Shown in pieces: positions 37,135 through 45,917 of a stretch of DNA of 64,000 nt. Positions within the stretch are counted from its first letter, which is position 1. Each line of letters begins with the position of its first letter. The position numbers were made by a program, and so were the translations under genes. Source of the DNA: Agrobacterium vitis (GTDB lineage: Bacteria > Pseudomonadota > Alphaproteobacteria > Rhizobiales > Rhizobiaceae); contig NZ_JACXXJ020000005.1 of the NCBI RefSeq assembly GCF_014926405.1, positions 749,001 through 813,000 of the forward strand, written 5' to 3'. Under the pieces are notes generated by a model, which saw nothing but the letters and a program-made list of their open reading frames with translations, did no database searches and was not told the origin of the DNA.

Positions 37135-37473
37135 ATGCACCGTGCCCGTGTTACGGACAAGGCAGCGAAACTGCGCCTTGATGAGATAAATCGCATAAAA
37201 GCCAGGCTCAATGTGGCCGGTCTCACGCTGCTGGCGATCGACCGGGAATATGGCTTGCCGCGCGGCACGGCCGGGAACACGTTGCAGCAGGCCAATCTGG
37301 CCGGAGAACGGGCGATTGCCGCTGCCTTGAAGACCCGCCCGCATCTGTTGTGGCGCAGCCGGTATCATCCTGATGGTCAACGCCGCGCACCGCAGCCGCC
37401 TGAAAACTATCAGCGCCCGCCCAACATGGAAAAGCGCCGCCTTGAAAGCTCCGGCACCCGCAAGGCTGCCTGA
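37135..37473 (+). CDS. ner: Ner-like DNA-binding regulator
   Basis: 112 residues. The N-terminal half matches the Mu Ner/Nlp helix-turn-helix family: LNVAGLTLLAIDREYGLPRG, TAGNTLQQANLAGERAIAAA and LKTRPHLLWRSRYHPDG. Ner shuts off early transcription in Mu. The 40 C-terminal residues are a basic, Pro-rich tail. A GGAGGCC/GGCCTCC hairpin lies in the leader (37091-37111). Confidence 0.92.
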   Translation: MHRARVTDKAAKLRLDEINRIKARLNVAGLTLLAIDREYGLPRGTAGNTLQQANLAGERAIAAALKTRPHLLWRSRYHPDGQRRAPQPPENYQRPPNMEKRRLESSGTRKAA

Positions 37474-37626
37474 ATTGGTGCGGATCGCTTGCTGTTCTAG
37501 CCTTTGGCATCCGGGTTTTCACCGGCAGAGCAAAAGCACGCCCTCTCAGAAGTTCCTTCGTTCCGGCTGTCCAGTCCAGCGATCCACGCCACACGCAAAC
37601 ATTCACCCAGAACATCGAGACGAACA

Positions 37627-37863
37627 ATGACAAATCGACACGCTCAAATTGTCACCGAAAACCCTTCCATCGCGGAGGATGCTGCTGATGCCGTCCTTCG
37701 GAAGCTGATTGGTGCAGCCGGTGAAGATGAAACCGCCGCCCGGCTTGTTGAGCTTGCCCTTGAAGCTTTGCTTTACAAGCAAGATGAGGCCATCGCCTCG
37801 CAGCTTCTTTCCTCAATCCTTCTTCACGACAATCTCGCGGAGGCGCTCAATGGCCGCCTCTGA
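37627..37863 (+). CDS. Hypothetical early phage protein, 78 residues
   Basis: MTNRHAQIVTENPSIAEDAA, strongly helical and acidic (LVELALEALLYKQDEAIASQ). The start is chosen at 37627 because the upstream part of the frame lacks protein character. Early operon position between ner and the ParB-like gene. Its last 51 bases overlap a convergent gene. Confidence 0.6.
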   Translation: MTNRHAQIVTENPSIAEDAADAVLRKLIGAAGEDETAARLVELALEALLYKQDEAIASQLLSSILLHDNLAEALNGRL

Positions 37864-38061
37864 AAATTCCCGTCGCAATAACGCCGAAGCATTGGTTTCC
37901 GTAACCTCCGGATGTGCAATCAGGCTTTCGATCGTCACTGGCTTGCCGTCTTCAAGAAGGTCTACGGTCGCGTCTGCCAAGGGATGCCGCCATAGCAGCG
38001 GGTCGAGCGCACGTGCGCGTTTCATCGTGGCCGTGATGCGCTCTTCTATCGTTCTCTTCAT
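37813..38061 (-). CDS. Hypothetical minus-strand gene in the early region, 82 residues
   Basis: MKRTIEERITATMKRARALD, with a coherent basic N-terminal and acidic middle region, and a GAGGAG site about 9 bases before the ATG. Transcribed against the early operon, overlapping the preceding gene tail. It would be expressed with the repressor in the lysogen or as an antisense regulator. No family recognised. Confidence 0.6.
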   Translation of the reverse strand: MKRTIEERITATMKRARALDPLLWRHPLADATVDLLEDGKPVTIESLIAHPEVTETNASALLRREFSEAAIERLREIVVKKD

Positions 38062-38211
38062 TCGGATCGTCTCCTCGTATCCTCGTTGCGGGGTGATGAC
38101 AGGTCTCGGCGCTGCGTTCGGGCAGCTCCGAGACCGCTATGCTCCCCTGATTCGCCCTGACCAAAACAGCCGGTTGGGTTACCGGATGTTTCGCCGAGTA
38201 GGGGGCGTCCC

Positions 38212-38562
38212 ATGCTGAACCTCCACTCCCAGGCGTCGCTGCATGACGGGGCGTTTCATGCCTGCGTGATGGCTGTGCATGAGGGTTTTCCGCATCTCAC
38301 AGTCCAGGCCATCATCGATCCGCCGCATGAATGGTTCGATGCGGCACTGGCCCGGCAGGTGGTTATTCACCTGATGGTTCGGGTGTTTCTGATCCCCAAA
38401 CGACGGGTGGTGGAGCATCAGGAAAGATCCCGCGAGGCCGTGAACCGGGCGCTTCGAACGATCGACCGCCGCCTGCTGACCCCACGATTTGAACAGCATT
38501 ATTGCAGGATGGCGGCTGCGGCTCGCGCCTCACTGACTGCCCGCATGGAGGACGCCGCCTGA
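38212..38562 (+). CDS. Hypothetical early phage protein, 116 residues
   Basis: MLNLHSQASLHDGAFHACVM then a mixed alpha/beta-looking sequence with a basic helical C-terminus (ERSREAVNRALRTIDRRLL). AGGGGG lies close before the ATG. TGATG overlap with the ParB-like gene, so it is co-translated with it. Function unknown. Confidence 0.7.
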   Translation: MLNLHSQASLHDGAFHACVMAVHEGFPHLTVQAIIDPPHEWFDAALARQVVIHLMVRVFLIPKRRVVEHQERSREAVNRALRTIDRRLLTPRFEQHYCRMAAAARASLTARMEDAA

Positions 38563-39419
38563 TGGCCGAGTTCAAAACCATCCCTATCGACCAGATTGTG
38601 GTTCCGGAGCGCCTGCGGGCGGTCGAGGAAGATCATGCACTGGCGATTGCCCAGAGCATTGTCGAACATGGGCTGCTCAACCCGATCACCGTGCGTAGCA
38701 CCCGGGCTGCCAAGGGCGGAAACTATACGCTTGTCGCCGGCGCTCATCGCCTGCGGGCCATGGTGCTGAATGACGAAAGTGAAATCGAGGCCATGGTGGT
38801 CGAGGCCGACAAGGCCGAGGCGCAATTGCTTGAGATCACCGAGAACCTGTTTCGCAACGAGCTTTCGGTGATTGACCGGGCGATTTTTGTGCAGAGCTAC
38901 CGCGATGTGTGGGAGCAGAAGTATGGGAAAATTGACCCCGCGAACAACCTCAAGCAGTCGAAGGGCCAAGTTGGCCCTTCGGTAGGACACCGAGCAAATT
39001 TGGTGCAATTGTTTGAGGACGAGGCCGAGCGTGGGTTTTCTGCGCACGTTGCCCAACGTATGGGGCTTTCGAAGCGGTCCGTAAAACGGCTTAATCAGAT
39101 AGCCCAGAGCCTTTCCCCCGCACTTCGTACCGCGCTTCGCGGCACCCCTGCCGCCGACAACCAATCGCTTCTGCTCAAGCTCGCTAAAGCTGGTCCGAGC
39201 AAGCAGGCCGGGATTGTTGCCGGGCTGGAGAAGGAACCGGATATCAAAAAGGTTCTGGCCTGGGCGAAAGATCCAGCACCTCCGATCTCGGAGGCCGACA
39301 AACAGGCGATCGCGCTTCACCAGCTAAAGACGGCCTGGAAGGGAGCCGACGAGGCGACACGCCAGCGCTTCCTGCAATCCATCGGTTTGCTGGATGATGT
39401 TCAAGAGGCTGCCCAATGA
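38562..39419 (+). CDS. ParB/Spo0J-like nuclease/partition-fold protein
   Basis: 285 residues. N-terminal ParB domain: IPIDQIVVPERLRAVEEDHA, SIVEHGLLNPITVR, VAGAHRLRAM, and then a helix-turn-helix (VAQRMGLSKRSVKRLNQIAQ, about residues 160-180). Proteins of this type occur in the early region of rhizobial Mu-like phages, where classical Mu has small unknown genes; binding of phage DNA or regulation is likely. No ParA partner is present. Start overlaps the previous stop and the next gene starts inside its stop (ATGA). Confidence 0.85.
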   Translation: MAEFKTIPIDQIVVPERLRAVEEDHALAIAQSIVEHGLLNPITVRSTRAAKGGNYTLVAGAHRLRAMVLNDESEIEAMVVEADKAEAQLLEITENLFRNELSVIDRAIFVQSYRDVWEQKYGKIDPANNLKQSKGQVGPSVGHRANLVQLFEDEAERGFSAHVAQRMGLSKRSVKRLNQIAQSLSPALRTALRGTPAADNQSLLLKLAKAGPSKQAGIVAGLEKEPDIKKVLAWAKDPAPPISEADKQAIALHQLKTAWKGADEATRQRFLQSIGLLDDVQEAAQ

Positions 39420-39880
39420 GCAAGCCCGATCCTTCCCAGCTCGACTTTTTCGCCCAGCCGGTGTTCCCGGTGCGCGATGGCGCAAAGCAGGTCGATATCG
39501 ATCGCTACCGCGCCAAGATCAAACGGGCGATGGCCCGCGCCATTCGTGAATGCGACTATGACCGGCCCACCATTGCCGCCCGCATGGCGCACTATCTCGG
39601 CCTGCCGAATGTCAGCAAAGCCACGCTGGACGCCTATACCGCCGAAAGCCGCAATGGTCACGATGTAACGCTGATCCGCTTCACGGCCTTTGTTCATGCC
39701 ACGGGCGCGCTCTGGCTTTGGGATGAGGTTGCCTCTGTTCAGGGCGTGACCGTGTTGATCGGTGACGAGGCACGGCTGGCCGAAATCTCCAGGCTGCGGC
39801 AGGAGCGCAAGCGCATCGAGGCGGAAATCCGCCGCCAAAGCGCGCGCCCCGTGACGCTGGTTTCCAGGGGGCGGTCATGA
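39416..39880 (+). CDS. Hypothetical phage protein, 154 residues
   Basis: Between the ParB-like gene and the transposase with ATGA overlaps on both sides. A DNA-binding look: IRECDYDRPTIAARMAHYLG, LPNVSKATLDAYTAESRNGH, then a helical basic C-terminus (RLRQERKRIEAEIRRQ). Similar proteins occupy this place in other rhizobial Mu-like phages. Function not known. Confidence 0.75.
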   Translation: MSKPDPSQLDFFAQPVFPVRDGAKQVDIDRYRAKIKRAMARAIRECDYDRPTIAARMAHYLGLPNVSKATLDAYTAESRNGHDVTLIRFTAFVHATGALWLWDEVASVQGVTVLIGDEARLAEISRLRQERKRIEAEIRRQSARPVTLVSRGRS

Positions 39881-41943
39881 AGGAGTGGTTTTCGCTGGCC
39901 GAGCTTGCGGAGCTGAAGCTGCCGGATCTGCCGCACAATGTTGCGAGCCTGCATCGGCTTGCCACCAGCCAATATTGGAGGGGCCATGACGGCCTGGCGC
40001 GGCAGGTCGCAGGCACGACCAAAAAGGTCTGGGAATATCATGTCTCCCTTCTGCCGCACGCTGCGCAGACACGGCTGACGATTGCTGAGGGATCGCAAAC
40101 GCCTGAGAAATGGCAGGCGATCATGGCGCGTAAGAACCGGATTTGGGCGCGGTTTGAACGGCTTTCAAACGAACATCGAGAGATCTGCAAAAGCCGGCTG
40201 GATGTGCTTTGCCGGGTGGAAGTAATGGCTGCCCAGCCGGGTGTGACCCGCGCCGCTGCGATTGCCATTGCCACCGCCGATGCCGGTGTCCAGAAGTCGG
40301 CCTATTATGCCTGGAAGGCGCTGACGAAGGATCTGAGCCGCGAAGACTGGCTGGCGGCTTTGGCTCCGTCTCTGTCGCCCAGCTTCGAGATCATGCCTGA
40401 AATGGCTGACATCCATCCCGAAGCATGGGTGTTCCTGAAATCCGATTATCTGCGGCCGGAAAAGCCTGCCTTTGCAGCCTGCTATCGCCGAATGATGAAG
40501 GTCGCCAAGCGCGAACATTGGTCGCCGATACCCTCCGAGCGGTCGCTGCGCCGCCGTTTTGACCGCGAAGTCGGCAAGGCCGTGACACTGTTGAAGCGCG
40601 AGGGCAGGGACAAGGCAAAGGCACTCTATCCGGCCCAACGCCGCAGCCGCGCCCACCTGCATGCGATGCAGATGGTCAATATGGACGGCCACAAGATCGA
40701 CGTGTTCGTTTCGGTTCCCTGGTCGAAAAAGCCGGTGCGCTTCTTCATCATCGGCATTCAGGATCTCTTCTCCGGCAAGATCGTCGCATGGCGGCTGTCG
40801 GAAGCCGAAACATGGGAAGCGGTGCGGCTGGTGATCGGCGACATGGTCGAGGCTTTCGGCATCCCGGAAGACATTTACATCGACAATGGCAGGGCCTTTG
40901 CCAGCAAATGGATCACTGGCGGCACGGTCAATCGTTTCCGTTTCAAGGTGAAGCCGGAAGACCCGCGCGGCCTGCTGACCACGCTTGGCGTTGAGGTACA
41001 TTGGACCCGGCCTTATTCCGGCCAGTCCAAACCGATCGAGCGCGCCTGGCGCGATCTGGCGGAAAACATCTCCAAGCACCCGTTCTGCGCCGGGGCCTAT
41101 ACCGGTAACAAGCCGGACGCCAAGCCGGAAAACTATATGGAGCGGGCCATTCCGCTCGATGATTTTCGCGCCCATGTGGCGGCGCAGATTGTCGAGCATA
41201 ATGCACAAGAGGGACGCCGGGCCGAGAACTGCAAAGGTCGCAGTTTCGATGAGACCTTTGCCGCCTCGATGGCCGCGCCGACCACGATTGTTCGGGTTCC
41301 ATCCAAGGCACAGTCCTCGCTTTGGATGTTGGCGTCTGAGGCGATCAGGACCCAGAAGTCGAATGGCGGGATTCATTTCCAGGGGAACCGCTATTTTGAT
41401 CCGGCCCTGAACGAATGGGCTGGAAAGCAGGTCATCATCCGGTTTGACCCCGATGCCCTTCATAAGCCGATCAGGGTTTATGACTTGAAGAACCGGTTGA
41501 TCTGCGAAGCCGGCTGCATGGATGATGCGGGCTTCAGCAGCAGGGACGATGCGCGTGCGCATTCCCGTCTTGCCAGCACTCACAAGAAAGCCGTCCGCCT
41601 CAAGGCGGATGCGGAAGCAGCCCTCAGCGCCCAGCAGCTTGGCGAGATCTATTACAAGGGATCCAAGCCCAAGCCGGTGGAGGCACCAGAGCCGATCCGG
41701 CCAGCCGTGACGCGGTTGATCACCCGCAGCCAGCAGGTGGAAGCCCCGGTCGAGGCGATTTCCGATCAGCATTTCGAAGACAGTTTTTCCCGCGCGCTGG
41801 GCCTGGTTCAGGGCGGCGGGGTCATTGAATTCCCGCGAGGGAATAGCCCGGTGTCGCGTGTTTCGGACGCCGGGAACAACGAGCCGAAGAGTAATGCGTA
41901 CGGTTCCGGAAAAAAGAAGGGCAGTCCTAAGACTGCCCGATAA
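39877..41943 (+). CDS. MuA-type DDE transposase
   Basis: 688 residues. N-terminal Mu DNA-binding winged helix (KEWFSLAELAELKLPDLPHN), bipartite linker, catalytic core with Asp in VNMDGHKIDVF (about 269), Asp in IYIDNGRAFA (about 336) and Glu in SKPIERAWRD (about 387), then the Mu C-terminal beta-barrel and tail. Carries out integration and replicative transposition. The last codons form a hairpin GGGCAGTC/GACTGCCC (41919-41938). Confidence 0.95.
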   Translation: MKEWFSLAELAELKLPDLPHNVASLHRLATSQYWRGHDGLARQVAGTTKKVWEYHVSLLPHAAQTRLTIAEGSQTPEKWQAIMARKNRIWARFERLSNEHREICKSRLDVLCRVEVMAAQPGVTRAAAIAIATADAGVQKSAYYAWKALTKDLSREDWLAALAPSLSPSFEIMPEMADIHPEAWVFLKSDYLRPEKPAFAACYRRMMKVAKREHWSPIPSERSLRRRFDREVGKAVTLLKREGRDKAKALYPAQRRSRAHLHAMQMVNMDGHKIDVFVSVPWSKKPVRFFIIGIQDLFSGKIVAWRLSEAETWEAVRLVIGDMVEAFGIPEDIYIDNGRAFASKWITGGTVNRFRFKVKPEDPRGLLTTLGVEVHWTRPYSGQSKPIERAWRDLAENISKHPFCAGAYTGNKPDAKPENYMERAIPLDDFRAHVAAQIVEHNAQEGRRAENCKGRSFDETFAASMAAPTTIVRVPSKAQSSLWMLASEAIRTQKSNGGIHFQGNRYFDPALNEWAGKQVIIRFDPDALHKPIRVYDLKNRLICEAGCMDDAGFSSRDDARAHSRLASTHKKAVRLKADAEAALSAQQLGEIYYKGSKPKPVEAPEPIRPAVTRLITRSQQVEAPVEAISDQHFEDSFSRALGLVQGGGVIEFPRGNSPVSRVSDAGNNEPKSNAYGSGKKKGSPKTAR

Positions 41944-41980
41944 CAGGCCCGAATGGGCTATTTCACGGAGCTATAATTAG

Positions 41981-43024
41981 ATGAACAAACATGCTTTCAC
42001 AAGCCCCCCGACCGGTCAGTTGAATGGCGGATCGTGGGAGCGGCCATTGCAGGCCCCGGAAGTCTCGGCCAACAAGAGCGAGGCCGATATCGAAAAATGG
42101 TGGGAGCTGGTCGACCGGGTGATTGCCGTTGCCCGCCAGTTTCGCTGGACAAAGGCCGAGGTCACTCGCCGTTCAGGCATGAAGGACGCAACGTTCAGCC
42201 AGTGGTTTTCCGGGCGTTACGAAGGGCGGCTGGATAACCACAACGCGATGATCGAACAATGGCTGGATGCACTGCAGGCCGCCGCCAGCGTGGCCGCGAT
42301 GATCCCGCAGGCACCCTCATTCATGCAATTGCGCGGGTCGGCCGAAGTGCTGGAAACCCTGACCTGGGCGCAGATCTGCCCGGATCTGGTGATGATCACG
42401 CTGGGCGCTGGGATGGGCAAGACGGCAACCTGCGAATATTTCACCAACACGCGCCCGCATGTCTATCACGCCACGGTCTCGGAAAGCACCAAGACGGTGC
42501 ATGGCATGTTGACCGAGCTGGCCGAGCAATTGGGCGTTCAGGAGAACAATCCCGCTCGACTGGCGCGCGCCATCGGCGGCAAGCTGAAACGTACCGGCGA
42601 CGGCACTCTGTTGATTGTCGATGAGGGCCAGCATCTGAATGACGAAGCGCTCAACCAGTTGCGCCATTTCGTTGACGTCTACAGATGCGGGGTGGCGGTT
42701 GTCGGCAATTCCGAGGTTTACAGCCGTTTTACCCGCGGCAGGCAGGGGCCATCCTATGCCCAGCTGAAAAGCCGGATCGGCAAGCGTCTTCAACGGGTGC
42801 AGCCATACCCCGAGGATCTGCAAACCTATATTGCCGCCTGGAGCGTGACCGATCCGGCCTGCATCAAGTTTCTGATGGGCATTGGCATGAAGGGCGGGGC
42901 GTTCCGCCAGATCGAAAAGACCATGCGCATGGCCCGGATGGTGGCAACCGGTGAGGGGACCGAGGTCAGCCTCAAGTTCATCCAGGCTGCCTGGAAGAAC
43001 CGCGACGTGGAGGACATGGCATGA
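41981..43024 (+). CDS. MuB-type AAA+ transposition target protein
   Basis: 347 residues. N-terminal helix-turn-helix (FRWTKAEVTRRSGMKDATFS about 48-67) and an AAA+ ATPase with Walker A GAGMGKT (about 142) and Walker B LLIVDEGQHL, followed by an arginine-rich sensor region. It binds target DNA, delivers it to MuA and gives target immunity. ACGGAG lies 9 bases before the ATG. ATGA overlap with the next gene. Confidence 0.94.
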   Translation: MNKHAFTSPPTGQLNGGSWERPLQAPEVSANKSEADIEKWWELVDRVIAVARQFRWTKAEVTRRSGMKDATFSQWFSGRYEGRLDNHNAMIEQWLDALQAAASVAAMIPQAPSFMQLRGSAEVLETLTWAQICPDLVMITLGAGMGKTATCEYFTNTRPHVYHATVSESTKTVHGMLTELAEQLGVQENNPARLARAIGGKLKRTGDGTLLIVDEGQHLNDEALNQLRHFVDVYRCGVAVVGNSEVYSRFTRGRQGPSYAQLKSRIGKRLQRVQPYPEDLQTYIAAWSVTDPACIKFLMGIGMKGGAFRQIEKTMRMARMVATGEGTEVSLKFIQAAWKNRDVEDMA

Positions 43025-43305
43025 TCAGCCTCCACAAGGAAATTCACGCTGTCGCCGGTCGCATTCGCCGTCTGGCAGACCGGCCAACGATCCAGACCAC
43101 CGAACTGCTGCTGGAAGCTGATTTTCTCGACGGCCTGACCAGGCTTGCCCGAAACATGGAGCAGGAACTTGCCGTCCATCGGCTGACGGAGGCGGGCAAA
43201 GCAGGGCGACAGATTGTCGATGAACTGGCCAGCGAACAGTTCGCCGGTCTGGCCAAGGACGCCGATGCCAAGGTCATCCGCCCGGATTTCGGAGGCCGCT
43301 CATGA
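43021..43305 (+). CDS. Hypothetical phage protein, 94 residues
   Basis: Mostly helical (HKEIHAVAGRIRRLADRPTI, LLLEADFLDGLTRLARNMEQ). ATGA overlaps on both sides show it belongs to the early/semi-essential operon. No family recognised. Confidence 0.75.
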   Translation: MISLHKEIHAVAGRIRRLADRPTIQTTELLLEADFLDGLTRLARNMEQELAVHRLTEAGKAGRQIVDELASEQFAGLAKDADAKVIRPDFGGRS

Positions 43306-43631
43306 ATTGCGCTCCACGTCCTTCGGATCTGATCCACTCGATCTGCCAGCGCTTGCGCGAATTCGAACAGACCGGCCTTCAACTGGCGCCTGATCATGTC
43401 ACCAAGCTTTTGACCAATCTCAGGACGGTTCGAGAATTGTCGCGGGATATGGAAGAGGAGATGCGCATCCTCGAGCATCGCCTTCAGATGGCCGGTGAGG
43501 GGGGATCTGACCGGCGCAAATCCGGCCCGATGATCGATATCTCGGCCGGTAACGTTGTGCGCTTTCCAACCCGGGTTCGTGTCATCGATCCCTGCGGCAG
43601 CGGGCCATATGACGGTGGAGACGCCGCATGA
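43302..43631 (+). CDS. Hypothetical phage protein, 109 residues
   Basis: Helical N-terminal 60 residues (DLIHSICQRLREFEQTGLQL, VRELSRDMEEEMRILEHRLQ) and a loose basic C-terminal part. ATGA overlaps with neighbours. Possible paralogue of the preceding gene from its two-helix pattern. Function unknown. Confidence 0.72.
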   Translation: MNCAPRPSDLIHSICQRLREFEQTGLQLAPDHVTKLLTNLRTVRELSRDMEEEMRILEHRLQMAGEGGSDRRKSGPMIDISAGNVVRFPTRVRVIDPCGSGPYDGGDAA

Positions 43632-43909
43632 AAAAGCTCGTCGTTCCCGTGGAGATCCCTGTCGATCAGTTGGCCGATGCCGTCGGTCCGCTGGTGATCA
43701 AGGCCCTGCGGGCGGCAGAGCGCGAGGACGAGGCGGCCGTTCTGCGCCGCCCTCCTATCCAGGCATTGATCCAGGCGGGCCGCACACTCTGGCACGCTCT
43801 CAACCGGTACGAAGCCAGCGAAGGCACACGCGATGAAAGACGCGCGCTGAACGCCCTCCTGGCGGCTTCAAAAGGCGTTCGAAACGCCGTCAAAACCATC
43901 AGGGATTAG
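43628..43909 (+). CDS. Hypothetical phage protein, 93 residues
   Basis: MKKLVVPVEIPVDQLADAVG followed by helices (KALRAAEREDEAAVLRRPPI; LNALLAASKGVRNAVKTIRD). Last of three small genes between MuB and DUF3164. Family not recognised. Confidence 0.72.
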   Translation: MKKLVVPVEIPVDQLADAVGPLVIKALRAAEREDEAAVLRRPPIQALIQAGRTLWHALNRYEASEGTRDERRALNALLAASKGVRNAVKTIRD

Positions 43910-43913
43910 CAAC

Positions 43914-44567
43914 ATGGAAGCGATTATTCTCGAAGAAACCAGCGATGACGGGATCACGATCATCAACGGTCGGCCGTTCATGGAAGATGCCAAGGGCAAT
44001 CTTCTGCCCACGGCCAATATCAAGCCGGAAGACAAATTACAGGACGAGACCGTCCGCAAGATCATGAAATACGCCATTGAGCTTTCAGCCCGGATTGCCC
44101 GGTTTCGAGGGCATACGGTGGCCGATCTCGGCGCGTTCGATGCGCTGCTAGCCCAGGAATACGGTGCCAAGATTGGTGGGCAGAAGGGCAACCGGACCTA
44201 CCAGACTGTCGACGGAAAGATGAAAGTCGTGGTGCAGGTTTCCGACCAGATCAGCTTTGGTCCGCAGCTTCAGATCGCCAAGGGCCTGATCGACGAATGC
44301 CTGACTGAATGGTCGGCGGAAAGCCGGCCTGAAATCCAGGCCATCGTGACGCGCGCCTTCAACACGGACAAGGAAGGCCAGATCAACAAGTCCGAACTGT
44401 TCATGCTGCTGCGCCTCGACATTGAAGATCAGCGCTGGAAGCGGGCGATGGAGGCGATCCGCAACTCGATCACGGTGACAGGCTCCAAGGAATATGTGCG
44501 GTTTTACACGCGCCAGAGTGCGGCCGATGGCTGGCAGGCGGTGACGATCGATCTGGCGAAGGTGTGA
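43914..44567 (+). CDS. DUF3164 phage protein
   Basis: 217 residues with DUF3164 hallmarks: GRPFMEDAKGNLLPTANIKP near the N-terminus, GNRTYQTVDGKMKVVVQVSD, and LRLDIEDQRWKRAMEAIRNS. This family sits in the semi-essential early region of Mu and its relatives. Biochemical role unknown. Confidence 0.9.
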   Translation: MEAIILEETSDDGITIINGRPFMEDAKGNLLPTANIKPEDKLQDETVRKIMKYAIELSARIARFRGHTVADLGAFDALLAQEYGAKIGGQKGNRTYQTVDGKMKVVVQVSDQISFGPQLQIAKGLIDECLTEWSAESRPEIQAIVTRAFNTDKEGQINKSELFMLLRLDIEDQRWKRAMEAIRNSITVTGSKEYVRFYTRQSAADGWQAVTIDLAKV

Positions 44568-44578
44568 GGAGAATGGTG

Positions 44579-44815
44579 ATGATGGCTCTTTATACAAAGC
44601 TGAAGGCTGAAAAAACCTGCCCGGTCTGCGGGCAGCCCGCCATGCCTGTCACCGAACAGCAGGAGCGCATGCTGTTGGTACGCTATGAATGCGGTGCGAC
44701 CTTCGGGGTGAGCGGCATCCTGAATGTTATCAACGCCAACGAGCCATGCCCGACACCGTCGCAGGTGGCGGCGGCTCATTTGATGGTGGAAGCGGATTTA
44801 GCGGGGGCGGCATGA
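44579..44815 (+). CDS. Small zinc-ribbon-like phage protein
   Basis: About 78 residues (start chosen at the ATG 7-8 bases after GAGGAG; GTG 44564 and other ATGs are possible). Contains CPVCGQPAMP near the N-terminus and two later single Cys (ECGATF, EPCPTP) that could complete a metal site. Overlaps the gp16 gene by ATGA. Function unknown. Confidence 0.65.
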   Translation: MMALYTKLKAEKTCPVCGQPAMPVTEQQERMLLVRYECGATFGVSGILNVINANEPCPTPSQVAAAHLMVEADLAGAA

Positions 44816-45465
44816 CCTCCTCCATCGCCGCCATTCACGTCGCAAAGAAGCAGCTCGGCCTGGATGAGGATACCTACCGGGCCAAACTCAAAAACATTAC
44901 CGGCAAGCCATCCGCCAAAGACATGACCGAGGCCGAGCGTCAGAAGGTCCTGAAGGTGTTTCGGGGTGAAGGTTTTGCTCCGGCTCCGGCCGCAGCAGGC
45001 AGGCGCAAGCCGCTTGCCGGCCGATACGCAAAGAAGCTCCAGGCGTTGTGGATCGCCGGCTGGAACCTCGGTGTTGTCGAGAACCGTGACGACAAAGCGC
45101 TGATCGCCTTCGTGACCCGGCAGACCGGATTGGATCATGTTCGGTTCCTGCATCATGCCGACGATGCGAAATCCGCCATCGAAGGCCTGAAACGTTGGCT
45201 CTCCCGTGAAGCCGGCGTCGGTTTCGGGAATACCAATGGATATGATTGGCTGGCCAGCGACGGGGCAAAGATCGCCTGGGCGCAGTGGAAGATCCTGCAT
45301 CGCGGCTGTAGCCTGATGGTTCGCCAGGGCTTTGATGCCGAGGTTATCGCCCTTGCCGGTGAACAGGTGAGCTGGATCGGCGATCTCAAGGCAAGCCATT
45401 GGCAGATGGTGATGAATGCGCTCGGCGAGCGCATCCGGCATCGAGGAGACCAGGTCCGTGGCTGA
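44812..45465 (+). CDS. GemA/gp16-family regulatory protein
   Basis: 217 residues with the Mu gp16 (DUF1018) pattern: IAAIHVAKKQLGLDEDTYRA near the start, GKPSAKDMTEAERQKVLKVF, and a second half LQALWIAGWNLGVVENRDDK and FVTRQTGLDHVRFL. In Mu this protein modulates host gene expression. It is followed by the Mor-like gene, with overlap. Confidence 0.9.
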   Translation: MTSSIAAIHVAKKQLGLDEDTYRAKLKNITGKPSAKDMTEAERQKVLKVFRGEGFAPAPAAAGRRKPLAGRYAKKLQALWIAGWNLGVVENRDDKALIAFVTRQTGLDHVRFLHHADDAKSAIEGLKRWLSREAGVGFGNTNGYDWLASDGAKIAWAQWKILHRGCSLMVRQGFDAEVIALAGEQVSWIGDLKASHWQMVMNALGERIRHRGDQVRG

Positions 45466-45817
45466 GATCCGCGTCCCCGCCCATATCCAGCCCTATGTGA
45501 CGGCGATCGGCATCGAAAGGACCGTCCAGTTCCTGTTGGCTTTTGGCGGGTCCTACGTCTATCTCTCGGAAAACCCGCAGGATCGTTCGCCGGTGGCGCG
45601 GGCGATCGGCAAGGTGGCGGCAACTGAACTTGCCCGACACGTCGGTCCCGGTGGGTTCCGCTGCCCGACCGGAAAGCCCTTTATTGCCGCCCATTTAAAG
45701 TATAATAAGGGCTTCACCACCAATGACATCGCTCGGGAACTTCACACCACAGATGTCACCATTCGCAACTGGCTTAAAGCCGGCGAAAGCTCTCAACTCG
45801 ACCTTTTCGGCCTCTGA
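45458..45817 (+). CDS. Mor-like middle-operon transcription activator
   Basis: 119 residues, GTG start with GAGGAG 9 bases upstream. An N-terminal dimerisation part (VQFLLAFGGSYVYLSENPQD) and a C-terminal helix-turn-helix (KGFTTNDIARELHTTDVTIR) as in Mor/C proteins. It should activate the genes to its right. A terminator hairpin follows directly. Confidence 0.82.
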   Translation: MAEIRVPAHIQPYVTAIGIERTVQFLLAFGGSYVYLSENPQDRSPVARAIGKVAATELARHVGPGGFRCPTGKPFIAAHLKYNKGFTTNDIARELHTTDVTIRNWLKAGESSQLDLFGL

Positions 45818-45842
45818 CCCGCAAACCCTTGCGGCTGTTTTG
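45818..45842 (+). terminator. Hairpin/T-run after the Mor gene, copy A of a repeated 25-bp element
   Basis: CCGCAA-ACCC-TTGCGG followed by CTGTTTTG. The 25 bases match 54039-54063 at 23 positions. Works as a plausible weak terminator; the repetition suggests an added role. Confidence 0.65.
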
Positions 45843-45876
45843 ATGCGCCCATAACGATCAGAATCGTCCTCAGCAA

Positions 45877-45900
45877 AGCCGGTCTTGCCCGGCTGTTTTC
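45877..45900 (+). terminator. Hairpin AGCCGG/CCGGCT with T-run before the lysis cassette
   Basis: AGCCGG, 6-base loop, CCGGCT, then GTTTTC. It ends 18 bases before the endolysin ATG, so it may be an attenuator or part of the middle/late promoter region. Confidence 0.55.
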
Positions 45901-45917
45901 TTATGCTGGGAACGATC

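Noticed and set aside
40165..41772. 535-codon minus-strand ORF opposite the transposase
   Set aside because: Antisense shadow of the MuA-type gene.
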